From Paragonimus westermani (Eukaryota; Platyhelminthes; Trematoda; Plagiorchiida; Troglotrematidae), in the NCBI GenBank assembly GCA_008508345.1, contig QNGE01000750.1:168141-232140 (forward strand): a stretch of 64,000 nt of DNA. The letters run 5' to 3'. The translations under genes were made by a program, and so were the position numbers. The notes below the pieces were generated by a model. The model saw only the letters and a list, made by a program, of their open reading frames with translations, did not search any database and was not told where the DNA came from. Within the stretch, counting starts at the first letter, position 1. Each line of letters begins with the position of its first letter. This document shows positions 50,801 through 63,962 of the stretch, piece by piece.

Positions 50801-53800
50801 ATCTAGGACTACTTACATATTTGAAACTGACAGTCAGGGGAAGCTACACACGGGAACTCAGGTATGCTTTTGTACTTGACGGACTGCAGACAGCCTCCAA
50901 ATCACGTAGACTGTATTGTACACTTAAGCAGTTCTTCACGAATTTCTTATACCGATAAGTAAGACCGATGTGCTCAACCAACTTGAAACGCTTGATTGGA
51001 CTTCTTGCCTTTATAGGACGTTCTTTTAGGTGGGCATATCCGAGAATTGTAATTAGGCACTGACCATTGCAACGCAGTGGGATGGTCAAACCTTTAAAAG
51101 CGCAATGTTACATTTCACCTTTGGTTGCACGGGAGAACAATTTAGCTGGGTGCTCATTATTGTTAAAACGATGTATGCAATCACTTTTCTGACAACATTC
51201 GGCCTGTATTGTGTATTGACAAAAGGTTTTCTGGTATTCTCAGCCTTCGTGCTTACAAATCATTCGAGGGGGTTCTCGCTGTAAGGGCAACTGTTGAAAA
51301 TGAGTCTCTTCTGTAGATAAATGTTTGCAATCATTCGGGTTGTTCTTTGACTGTCATAATTTGCACATCGCTACTAACTTGAGTGTTCCACAACTCAGCT
51401 AATACATTGTTTCAATATTTCAAGTTTTATTCTCAAAACAAATAAAAATTCGCGTAAACGCAAGGTCTTCACAGAAACTAGTCAATCCTCACACAGTAGA
51501 ACTTCCGCATTCAGGAAGTTGAGACCAAAATAGCTATAACAAAAGAATTACATTCAACATTGTTTTAACGCTCAGTATCGTATATCGAAGTTTTTACTTA
51601 AGCCACAGATGCGTAACAGACCACTGTTGTGCAATCCACCATACAATTTTTTTCTGGTGTCGTTTGATGCTGTTATATCCAATGTGATTTCCCCTCTTCT
51701 CTACGGTTATTGTCCTCATTTCAAGTCAAAGTTTTCTCTTAATTTTTGGAACCGTGTATGCATGAATGGCACTTGGTATAACCATTTAATTCCGCACGAA
51801 ATCGGATGAGATTACGGAACTATCGGTCAAACGTTCTTTCCTTGAGACGTCGTTTTCTGTTCACTTAGTCACGACTACCTCCGTGATCACAGATGTCTAA
51901 TGGAAAGTGATTAGCGCAAAGTGCGAGTTACTGTCACATATGCACTTATAAATTCAACACCTGTGAGTGTTCATCAAGACAAGTTCTCAAGGAAAGGAAG
52001 TACACTTAATCTCCGACCGAGCATAGTTATGTGAGATCAGATGCCACACAATGCACTGAGATTTTATGAAAAGAGACAAGTTAGAAAGAATGCTTTCAAA
52101 CATCCTTGTCACATCTTTGTCTACCAGTTTGTTTCAGTGTATTTGCTGACAAATTGAGCAGAAGAAATTTGCTTCAGTTTGCCACGTGTTTGGTTGATCT
52201 CTGTTTGGAACATCATAAATAAATTGAGTGTTACATTTTCACACCCGTATCATGAAGCTTAGACGAAGTGTTTGTGGTTCACACTATCATCCTTGATGTC
52301 TGGACAAACTCAGGGATTTACGGAATTCTCGAGAAAGTAACATGATTGTGATTGTCATTGCGCTCACATTCTACTAAACAGTATAGTGAATCGGTTGAGT
52401 GTCTGACAAATGTGAAGTTTGTTGATAAGATGAACAGTGGTGTCGCGGAATATCTACTTCATCGATCCGTATTTCAGGCTTGCTGGTTATTGGTGTTGTT
52501 CTGCCTGAGACACTGACGATATTCTCTTGGGAAACGGACCGGAGTATATGAAGATGGCAAATTCACATTGGTAGATCAAAACACCTGTCATTCACGGATA
52601 GCACTAGTCGTATGTCATTTTAAAAATTGATCATTCTCGTTCTGCTTGGTAAACACCAGTGAACCTGTTAAAAGCGCTGTGAACTCCATGAAACTTCGTG
52701 TAAACATTCATACGCGCCTGTAATCTACTTCATCGGTTCTGTTGATCACCTGCTGTGTCGACTGGCCTTCTTTTGTATGACTGGCAGTTAATATCTAGGT
52801 CACCAAGCCTCCTGTTCATCGAGTTAACCGCATTCACAGATTACTGATCAATTATCATGTCTGGACAAAACATCTGGGTGATTTTGCAACAAAAGTTTTT
52901 CTGATATCTCTAGATCCCTGCAGTTAGACATGTTCAACTGTCTATCGACTTCATCAGTAAAATGGACAGTGCCGTGATCGCGAAGCGTATGCTTAAAGAA
53001 TTTGACTTAGAGCATATTGAATCCGCATTTTAAAGTAAACGACTAAACTTCCCTTTAAATTTTTTGTCTCTGCCAGCTATCTCTTTAATGGTTCTTGCCA
53101 CATTTTTTATTGTAATAATTGTTATCTCGCTCGAAACTGAGGGAGTCGCTTTGATGAAATGTTTTAAGTGACAACACCACACTTATGTTCCCTTATTAAG
53201 CAATGTGGAAACTTCACCTGACGTTAATTAAGAGAAGGAAGTGCAGCGTGAAACTATGACAGTTTAGCTGCTGCTCCGTACATCCTGGTTTTACCAGAAT
53301 ATGTTGTGTGTCTAACAGTTTGTCTTCATGCGCATTTGAGCTTGCTGGAATTAAAGCTCATCGTAAGCTGACTTAATTATCCTCCTGTCTAAAATCATCC
53401 GGAAAACAGATAACGAAATTGTAGGGTTTGATGTAGATCATTGAGCTTCGACCCGCGCTTTTATCAGACCGACCATCAAGAGCCGATTACGTCTAAACAA
53501 ACATTGCATGGAGGTATACAGCTCAAACCGTCTTACCTAATACTAATTCGTTCAGTCAGCTGGCAGATGCAATAGGGTATGAAACAAGCATGTTACTAAC
53601 TTTCAGTCAGTGAAATCTTTCGAAGTCGAATTTGTAGAATTGACTGTGTATGGCGTCATCATCTCAACAGAATCACATGACTTATATAATTCAAAACATG
53701 CGCTTGAAATGTGATTCGACCTGCTTTACCATACCGCCGAAGAACGTGGTAAATTTCAGCAACGCGGGACTCATTCATCAACAACCGATAGCTAGTTGGG

Positions 53801-54230
53801 ACATACGAGCAAAATGTTATGAGTAATTTGAAAATCTATCAAAACTTGCTTACCAGAAGAACAGGAAATTAACCATCAACTTTGGCCAAAACATTTAGTT
53901 AGTAAAGCAACTGCTTTTGTTAAATAAAACAAAATAACTCGTCCCTTTGATGACCTTGAATAATACGATGGGGAGACTTAGATCAGGTGTTATTCCTCGG
54001 AATAACACTGTACATTGTGATCACACATAGCCTACAACTAATTTTGAATATCAAGACAAACTTTCAGAGGTCTGGAAATACAATTAGGAACGCCAGGGGC
54101 CTGTGCAGATGCCAAAAGACAGATTTCAGTGTCATCGATAGCAAAGTCCGTGATCCAAACATCAGAGGGTTTTATGTTTGAGACGCGTTCTCTGTAATTT
54201 TCCGGAGCAACCGCAAACGCATCCTCCAGC
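44854..54230. other. no recognisable gene
   Basis: AT-rich sequence. Open frames are short and unrecognised, including a 109-codon frame at 46709-47038. No RNA gene, repeat array or transposon protein is recognised. Confidence 0.55.
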
Positions 54231-54255
54231 TTACTGAGGCTTCAGCTACTAGGCG

Positions 54256-54662
54256 TCATAACCCTCTCTGTGTGTCTAAAAGCAACTCACGTATATGTTC
54301 ATACTGCCTGGTAGTCAGCGTTCCCATAATTTTGACTCCCATTTTCATGTGTGCTTCTCGAATCATTTAAGCCACGACGTTCCCCCCTAGAACTTCTTCT
54401 CGATGTTCAAATTTAGTTAACAATCTATTTACGGCCAAGAGTTGCGAAAATTTTGCGCTGTCTTCAAAATGCTCCCATCGTCAAACCCTAAATCAGTTGC
54501 TGAAACAAGCGTGGGTATCGTTCCATTCAAATGTTTCTGCTTACGACACGATAATTTTTGGCAAACGCCAACTCCAGCGGTCCTAAACATCAACGAATAG
54601 CTGAATCTTTCTTCGGTAGATACCATAGATACCAAATCTGAGCACGTTGTGCTCATTAGCAT
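54256..54662 (-). pseudogene. coding-like patch with frame breaks, unidentified
   Basis: On the minus strand a 77-codon frame (54662-54429) overlaps another frame (54480-54256) that is open except for one TAA at 54369-54367. The second frame reads in a protein-like way (DSAKFSQLLAVNRLLTKFEH, then VKIMGTLTTRQYEHIRELLL). Moving from the first frame to the second would need a shift near 54480. I do not recognise a family. Chance is a serious alternative, since each open run alone is not exceptional. Confidence 0.2.
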
Positions 54663-54989
54663 AGCAGTAGGTCAACTTCAGAGTGGTAATGAAACGGACT
54701 TATTTCACTCATCGTTACGCAATACCGACCATCTTATCACCGTCTTGAAACAAACCATCGACACAATCTACGAAAAACACTTTCCTGTCAGATGGTTATC
54801 ATCAGGGGAAAGGCATCGAGAGAACGTGAGGATCAAAAACAGCCGCTACCTATGACGAGTTCAGTTTGGGCATATATGCAAAAGTTTTACAAGCAGAGGA
54901 CGAAAACAGATGTAATGTTATTTTACAGTCGATGGGGAAATGCTTTTGCTAACCATGAACTCAAGTTTCCTGAACTTGTGAAGTACTAA

Positions 54990-57900
54990 AATAAAGTGTT
55001 TAATGGCTGTTATATCTGTGACAACCGTTTTCTACGGAGTGTGTCTCGTAACTTCCTCGTTGTTATCTCCTAAGATGAAGTCACTCAGGAAGCCCATTGT
55101 TCGGAAGAACCTGCATCCGGACCCGACCGTCCCTCACCCATCGTAATGGCTCATTTCCCAGCTGATTCACTGACAGTATTTTGACTTTCCTACTGGTTTC
55201 AGGACGGCTTGCTCTTGAACAGTGCTAACGTAATATAGGTATTTAAAATATCTACTCTACTTACGCCATCTGACGCCTGTCCGACTTTTATTTGATCGGT
55301 GGTCACAAAGTTCCTTCTTAAATTCTTACCTATTCGTTCGGCTCCTTTATTCCTATCTAGTCAACGGAAGTTTAGCTTTCTACAAGGAGAGAGAACATTT
55401 AGACTGACGGTTTTTCACTAAAGGTAGCTCCAGCGTTTCCATATAACCTATTGGGATTGTTTGTTTTCAAGCCCTAATATGCGAAACTTTTTCCGACCAC
55501 ATATTTCGTAACCGCTTGGTAAAGTTACCCACTGCTTACGATGCACCTACCACATTCAGCAACTAACTACGTTTCATTTTCAAGCCTGATGAATCATATT
55601 TTGAAAGTAGGAAGTCTTTCAAAACGATGTGTTCATCAGAGTGACACTGTGTACCCTTAATGTTTATAATGAACTTGGATGGATCCTCTCATCCTCTTTT
55701 GATTTCGACGTTGTCCGAAATGCACTAGGGTGTTAATTGGACTATCTGGTATGTTTGGATATTATTATGACAGCTGCCTTGAATGCCACATTGACAATCA
55801 GACTGGAACACTCGCTGGATAATATGTCACTCGAACGGTCAATGTACCCACATAAATTTAGACAGAAAAAGATGTCCCTCTTTTTGAAGACCGACCGCTG
55901 GAAGCGAATGAAACCTTTATAATATTAGCCTCCTCTGCGTTATTCAAAGTTCTAAGCCTACCGTTCAACCGGAGGAGAATCTAAACGACAACCACATTAG
56001 CCGATCTATGGGAAATGCAATTTGAATTGACGGCAGCGCCATTAAACTTCACATAAAACATCCACAACTTTGCAGACGCATCTACTACTAAGATTAGCCC
56101 ATCGACTATGTCCGGGCGCCCTTCACAAGACAGTTAAATCTAGAGATCAGACCGTGAGGGCGAACATTACGAATGGCTGTGGCTACCCAAAGGCATACCT
56201 AGCGCTTTCCCTTCTTCGTTGTCAGTTTCGGCGGTCTCTGGTTACCTCATAAGGAATCTCGTAAACTTGTAGTAAAAAGTACGTGATTAGCAAGAGGTAC
56301 GTTTCCACACTTGGCTCTATACAATCCCTCACACTCAAATTTCCGTCGCTTTGCTCTCAAACCGATGTCGACAGTCGAAACAATTACTACGTCTAAAGAA
56401 GAATCAAACTTAACACAACATGATGTCCTCCACAATATACATCATTGTAACTGTTTTCTTGTAACTGTTTTTAAGATATTCCCCAACATCAACAACCATG
56501 TCAAAGAACTGGTTGCAAAACCCAACCAAGATTACTTCTCGACCTATAATAGGGAGATACAAAGTAGCATTGGTCTGTTGCCCGTAAACTTCCGTCGCCT
56601 ACGTGGGCCTCCAAAATGCTCGAAGTTAAAATGTTCTTGTGGTGCCAGCTAGGGAGTCTTGCTTCCTTTATTCCAGTCACGTTCTGTTGCCCCTTCTGAC
56701 AGATGGACTGTCAGTTCATGAATTACGGAGAAGAAACAGTGATCTAAGTGTCCCTTACCTTCACACCAAACTCGTTTCTCAAACCCCACATTTTATACTC
56801 AGAGACGGTAACAATTTCGTTGCCAGTGTGATCCGTACAAAGTAACAGGCACAATAAAACCGGAAAAGGATGAATAAAGTTCCTGTTTTTGGAAACGCCG
56901 TTGCAATTACTAATCGTTGTTTCATAAACCCAACTAAAGAATACTCCATCCAACAAACGGATCTCTCAAGGACATTGGCGTGGCACCTATTCCAGGCTCC
57001 CTCAAAGTATTTGATTCATATACGCAAGATGAAGAGATTACTTATGATACTACCACATATAGATTTCGATGAACAGTCATTTCTGACACGTTGGTGGAAA
57101 TATGTGCTAAGTAATGCATGAGTCACATCAAAATGTGGGTCTCACTTAAGCAGGGTAAGTTTGATTTATCTTGTAGAATCATGTAAATCTTGAGTGTGAG
57201 AAATGTTTGCCTTCTGTTTCGAATAATTTGTTGCTGTTACTTCAGAGGGTATCACACGATTTGCATTGTTTTCAAACAGTTATAGTTTGCAAATTTGTTC
57301 TGAGTATGGATGTTCTAATTTCGTTAGCATTTGGTTTGCTCACTGCGAGGCGGTTACCTTGGACTGCAATACTGTGAAGGATTTCAATCTATTGAGTTGT
57401 TGGTGATGTGTACTTCCAATTTGTCTCCCGTGCTTCGTATCTTATCAAACGCGCTGTTGTGTTTGGCGATACTTTCCCTCGTGAGACAGTCGGGGTAATC
57501 CGTTCGAGTCCAATAAGCTAGTCTTGTATTGATTGACCTCTTAAGTTCAAAATTCATGAGTCAAAAAGTATGAATAACAAAAACCTCTAGTTTCTCTTTC
57601 ACTCTGATCACAAATACCAATAATAATTCAGTCTTTCGTTATTTAGGTCTCGACTTTGTCATCGTTCAAGTCGAATGCTCGAAGGTGTAGAACATCAAAC
57701 TGTTCTGCCTTGGACATTTTAGAGAGCGCAGTGAAACACATGTACCACTAGTTACAAACAATTTCCCTAGTTTGCCTTGTGGTTTACATGAGAACATTAA
57801 TTATAAACTAGTGTTTCCCTGAAACAAAAATGAATAGGGCAGTCAGAAAAATCACCATATATCTACCATGGATGGGGCCAACTGTTCACTCCTTGTTCTC

Positions 57901-59070
57901 TGAGCATTATGAAACAAGTTATTCTAAAACGGTGTTATATATACAGAACACAATTGTGGTACTTACCAATCTTTAGTGGTCATTGTTTGTCTGATATTGT
58001 CAAATAATCACGCGATGAGTTTTGAGCAGCTTCCGAAGAGCTAACAACGCGTGGTGCTTATACACACGTTCATAACTCTTTGAACGAATGAACAGCCAAA
58101 GCTGGTGCATGATTATTCAAAACCACGGATGTTTGCCACGTTTGTAATTATGGTTTTGTTTTCCTTTCGAAAACTGCCTTTTGATATTCTCGATTAATTT
58201 TAGTGACCATTGATGTTATCTGTGAGCGTTTTGGAAGTACTCTTAAGCCTGGATAACTACGACTTGAAAAGACATCCTCTTTCAGTCCACAGTTGTAACG
58301 TAAATTATGCCAACATACTGTATACGCTGAGACCGAAAGGATGGTGCGCAATCTTTTTCGAATTGCTTTTAAAGAGTAACACGGTAAACAAGGTGACTGA
58401 GACAGCCAGTTGATTTGACTTCAAGACATCCAATGAGCGTCAGAGAAGTCTCGCGAGTGAAGAGAAGAAACGAAGAATGCAATCCTGGAACTGCCTTAGA
58501 GAAACATGGTAACCAAGATTTAGAGATGATCTGATTGCTTCCCACATACTCAACCGGACTAGCAAAGATAATCCAATCTTTTCTTGTTGATAACGATAGA
58601 GATGTGTATTTCATTCATCTGAACGTCATTTCCCTTCTTCGAATTATGACAGTAACGCGTTAAACAACGACGCGTTTTACTTTAATATATGGCAAACGAA
58701 TGACATTTTCGAAAGTAGTCGTAAATGGTGATTTTCAAATAATTAGTACAAAATCTGTTCAGAGATAATGCTCATTTATTTCACAACAGAATGTAACTTT
58801 TTATTCAAGAGAGCCTTTCTAACTTTCCAACCACTTGCGAAATTGAGATCCAAAATGACTAAAGCAGTTTGCTTTGCCACCAACTAAAACAGTTGCAAAG
58901 TTATCGGTCGAACAGTCATTGGTAGTTAGATGGTGAGGTTTCAGCACACACCAAATATGATCGGAATTGTTGTACTTATCCATACATTTCATCTACCTCT
59001 TTTCAGAGAGGAGAACTGAAATGGATTTCCTCGCACATAGAAAGCAGTGTGTATGTTTGTTATAAACATT
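54990..59070. other. no recognisable gene
   Basis: Mostly AT-rich with short frames. A GC-rich patch at about 55065-55200 is open in several frames (see findings). A B-box-like GTTCGAGTCC near 57507 lacks a matching tRNA fold. Confidence 0.5.
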
Positions 59071-59077
59071 ATTCGAA

Positions 59078-59591
59078 CTAACAAAAAAGGAAGCGTGTTG
59101 ACTGTTGTGCTGTGGGTTTTTTATTCGGTGGGACAAGGCTGATATGAAGGTTAGCATGCTCTATAGTGTTGGCGATAGAACAATCTCTGCATTGCCCATA
59201 AACGATCATCGCCGAGCTTTCGGTTGTAAGGATCCTCAACAAGGAATCTACCCACAAAGACCACCTAACGGGATGACCGGATAGAAATTTTTGAGGACAA
59301 ACGATCAACAATGATAAAGAGGGGATTTCTGATTACCGAGGTGCACATATATATCTATATTATTTTAGCTCCCGCTAGGTTTCCGGCAAACGGCAGAAGA
59401 GGGCTTTGGCTAATGTGACAAACCACAGAGGCGCAATGTGAACGCTGACCGTGGTCCTCCTTTATGTTACAATCTTCGATGCCGATCAAGGTGATTTGCC
59501 AGTCGTAGCAGTTACACAATTCTAGCCACTCCAACCGCATCTGATCACTTTCATTCAAGCTGACTGAAGTAAGTTTACAGTTGATGACTGG
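59078..59591 (-). other. GC-richer, coding-like patch, unidentified
   Basis: Two minus-strand frames in series: 59591-59355 (78 codons, with the run RLEWLELCNCYDWQITLIGI) and 59311-59078 (77 codons, with HPVRWSLWVDSLLRILTTES), separated by a stop and the AT-rich run TATATATGTGC. Composition and clustering suggest an old transposon or exon pair, but no domain is recognisable. Frames other than these are heavily stopped. Confidence 0.22.
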
Positions 59592-59649
59592 TCATCCAAG
59601 GCTACATCGTAGTTAAGTTTCAGGGCCCGTATAGATGTCTATATCCGGG

Positions 59650-62600
59650 GCTACGGCAACATTTTAGTAGCGTGTACCACATGTCAGCTTGCAGCGTTGT
59701 GGATTCTCGATAAAACATTCCTCCGCCAATGTCGACCAACGTGTACACAGATAAGGGTGTTCCGAACAAATTGTCCTAATAAATTGTTACGTCCCGTCAC
59801 TTATTACATTTTGGGTTAACTGGAGGTGATGTTTTTCATGCTAACCTACAGAATGCGTCAGTTAGTTCGAGGTGGACTTGTCAAGTTGCATAATAATCCC
59901 AGTGAATTTTGTTTAAACGTACGGTCCGTGCTCTGTGCTCAAGCTATCTTGCCAAAGTGCACATCATGGAAACACTCAGAATGCGTGAACCTTGTAAACA
60001 TGTGCACATTCACGGTTTTCTCAAAGGACAACGTTGACAATGCAAGTAAATAATTTACTAGGACATTTCAGTTAGCACTTCCGTGTCTGTCTAATTGCAG
60101 ACCAATGACAATCAGATGTCCCATAGTTCTATCGTGCCAGCTGATGTTCAAATTGTTAACATCTAAAGAACAAGAACAAAATCAATACGCTTTTTATTAA
60201 CCTCAAGCTGAGATGAATAAGACTCAATTCCACAACTAATTCCTTGGTATTTGTTGAACTATGGGTAAAAATTTAAATGTTACTCACATAGCATTTGCAC
60301 AAGGTTGGTTTGGGAATTCACTTAAACAAGTATAGCCACTAAGGAATCTGCTACAGGCGGACCATGTGATCTGCCGGTGCGATTTTTGAGGACTGAAGTG
60401 CGAAAGAACTTGGCCATATGTTATATATGCACAAAAATAGTGTTACTTCCTATTTATCCAGTGGGAGGGAAAGTGATACGTTTTGTTGAAACAAATCCAC
60501 AAATATCGTCAGTTTTCGAATGAAGCACAGCGCAAACGACGGCGTGTCATATAAACTTGTTACAGGTGCCCAATTTTTATAAGATGTCGGCGAGTTCAAA
60601 GTTATCATTAAGACTGCACTCACTGGGAATTCTCCCATAAGATCAAGCAAACTGGACAGCGAGCGGGCCAGTTCCTTTTGACATGAGCACACATAATATT
60701 ACCATATTTCTATGTGATCACGGTGTGTGGAATGTTATTCTGTAATGTGGCAGACAATTTGCCTCTAACAACGGATGTATCCAAGTTCGATTTATTGGAA
60801 AGTTGCTTTAACGTTCTCCCAAGAAAACTTCCAACATAAATCACACAGTCACGTTTGTGATAGTGATATACAGAATCGCCTATTTATAATATCCGCTCTA
60901 ACTAGCGTGGTCAACAAACAATGATTCATGGCTTGACTCAAATAATAATTCGTGTTCATTTCGGTTATCAACCAAAACGCACAAAGACAAACCCCCTAGT
61001 CTAAACTGACTGGATTTCTCTATAGCAGTTATGCCTACTTTTAGAAATGCTTTTGTTCTGTAGACTTTACTTGATGCAGAAGATCAGTTGAAATTAACCA
61101 CCCGTCTAGACTTCTGTTAGTTTATTGGCACCTGTTGATAAAATTATAGGAAAACATTGTAGGCGTTAAGCGAAAGGACGGTTTTTATCTCGCAGATGTG
61201 TTCAGTCTTATATGGGTTTTTGGTAATCAAAATCTTAGATATCTACCCTCGGCTACTTCATGAAAGATCTGACAGCTCCCGACGTCAATGGCTCCAGGCT
61301 GACAGCATTCAGTGGACCGTCCTAATTATCTCATTAGAGAGCTCATTGTAGACAGTTATTATCAAGAGGCAGAACCAAACTTCAGCTTGTAGGGAAACGC
61401 TTGAATTAGGGTAGTTACGAATGACGGGGGACCGAATCTAAGTTCGCCAACGTTACCATGAATTACCACTGCATCCTGTTTGCTACAAGAGGGACTCGCT
61501 CATGTCTTCAACAAACTTCCGTAGAAAACTGAAGATGAACCTTTCTTTCTACAGTAGATAAACGAAACAAAGCAGCAAATAACCTGGAATTTCGGAATTC
61601 AGACGGTCGGTATATTTATTTATCAGCACAAACTTGCAAGCGTCCAACGCTCTATTTTGGCAACGTTGACTGCATAACTGCATTAGCGGACACATATTTG
61701 GAAATCAAATTGAACACTTAGGAATTTCGATGCCAGGATTTAGAGTCAAACCAAAGAAACCTTTAGCACAGGCGTCGATTGTCCATTAGGTAAAATACCT
61801 AATTATTTAAAACACTAGTGATTTCCTGTTGACAGACTTAATAGGGCCTATCAGCAGCATACATACTGGTCATAAATGGGAACGAAATTTTTGCCATCTT
61901 TTAATGAGGCAGCCTTGCTGGAAATGGTGTCAGTTATCTAATATATAAAGCGGATGAAGTGAAATACACAAACACTTATGAGTAACGCTGAAGCTATCCG
62001 ATCGCCCCGACGGAAGCCAGTATCTTTTATGTCGGTCCAAACCAATGACCCCACATCTGGTAGCAGTAAAACTGACGTAGAGATAATGTGAACTAACACT
62101 AATGAATTAACTGGTTTTGCGATGTTCTGATTCTTAATGCCTAGTTGTTGCTGGTTATTGAGTAATTTCAGTGAGAAGTCAGACTAAAAGCTGGGAAGCT
62201 CGAAAAGGGTTGAGCATCCACAGAAATAAGTGAACTCAGACAAATGTTCACTGCATTGTATATGCTTTGTACAAGAACTGTTCTCCAATCACCAAATCTG
62301 TCCATTTACCACATCATCTACTAGCAGATCTTTTTTTATCCGTAGTGCAATTTCTGTAAACTATCTGCCAGTTCATAGTTACAGGTCGTCAGATTAGAAC
62401 AGACGACCGAATGCCTATTCTACACGTACAATTTATTCTCATAAGCCACTAGTTATATCCGTCTCCAGATAATAAATCTACTAAAGTTCATTGGTATACT
62501 CATGAAGTATTTAGTATAGTGTATATCTTAGTTGTCCGAAGATTGGAAGGCATGTATGAATACCCAACATTTTTCTGCACAAATCCAGGAAACTGTGAAC

Positions 62601-63820
62601 ATACAGTGACACACTGTTTCTTGATATTCCTTTTTGAGAAAGTTTCGTTAGCATTGCGTTTACCAGGCGAGTCTTACAGTTACTCATAATGCTGACCCCT
62701 GCTGATTTTTATTGAGGAAGGGCAGCATTCGTCGGTTTTGAGGCAGTTATTCTTCTGAGCAGCCGATGAACAAAACACTATCGAATCCGGGTATATTTGT
62801 TCAACAGAGCTGCGTTGTCTGAAGATATTAAAATGATAAGACATAAAATGAGTCGCAGGTTTGTAGCAGATTAGTGGTCTCGAGCCAGTGGCAGTGTTGA
62901 TGTTTCAGATACAGAAATGCTCAGTGTGATGGTGTATTTTCTCCCGTGTTGTTGCTGTACTTGATAGCCGTGTTGCTCTCGTGAATTTTGCCATCGGGAG
63001 GTATGTGGCCTGCACCACTTCATTTTCATGGTTACTACTGTCGTCTCTCTCAGATTAACGTTATCACATTGAACAAAACACCTCAACTGAGAAAGCTGTT
63101 GAAAACCACCGTTCGTAAGTTCCCGAATACCCGAATGACGACAGCTGTGGCACTACGCAGATCGCCACAGTGTACGTTATTCTCAGTGTGTAGCTGTCAA
63201 ACCTCTCACCCACAGGAAAATGCTGATATAAAGATCGATTGTTCATTTTAGTCGGAAAAAATAGTCCCCAATTACTTTAGTCACGTTACAGTGGGCCACA
63301 CCAACACTGAGCAAATATTGAGGGGGTATTGACCAGATATTCTGGTTGCACGGAAACGAAAAAAATCAAACGTGAATTTTTGGGACATTTAGAACTCCAC
63401 ATCGCAAAAACCGTCTCCCTGCACGGAGTAATTGGCATTACACAGCTCAGTAATGTTACACTTAAATTGTCCACGAAAACGTCGGTTTGACTAGTTCCTC
63501 ATCGACCAACTCAAGCTTAATGTTATGTATCCCTTTGTGATAGGACCACACAAAACCTTACGAGACTTTTACTTCGCACGCCTCCTAGTGTGCGCTGATA
63601 AAAGTGGACGCACAGCCTATCTTTGATCTAGGCGATGAGAACAGGCATATCAAAAAGTTTGTAATTCAATTCACATCTCCGTTGGTCACAGATGTGTGCA
63701 GCCGATGTGAAACAAGTCAAACTCTTAAAAGAATAACATCATTAAACCCACAACCGAAAACGAAAAAAAACAGAATGATTGTTCTAGTAATTGGAGCCGA
63801 TTAAACCTGCTGATCAATGG
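59650..63820. other. no recognisable gene
   Basis: AT-rich sequence with short unrecognised frames only. Confidence 0.6.
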
Positions 63821-63827
63821 CATTGCA

Positions 63828-63828
63828 N
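63828..63828. other. single-N join
   Basis: A lone N flanked on both sides by the same 7-mer CATTGCA (63821-63827 and 63829-63835). As at 39601, this looks like two contig ends whose short overlap was not merged. Confidence 0.8.
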
Positions 63829-63948
63829 CATTGCAAGCTTTCGGCGAAACTGTTCAGTGTTTATTCATTTCTAATTTAGCGATCTGTGCCTTGTTTGAGA
63901 ATACAGTGGGGACTTCACTGGACCAAAATATAATCAGATATAACGAAC

Positions 63949-63962
63949 ATATATATATATAT
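63949..63962. repeat. TA microsatellite
   Basis: About seven TA units directly before the dispersed repeat copy at 63961-64000. It may be part of the same element's end. Confidence 0.8.

Noticed and set aside
57500..57520. B-box-like GTTCGAGTCC, possible tRNA
   Set aside because: T-arm stem does not pair and no D-arm is found upstream.
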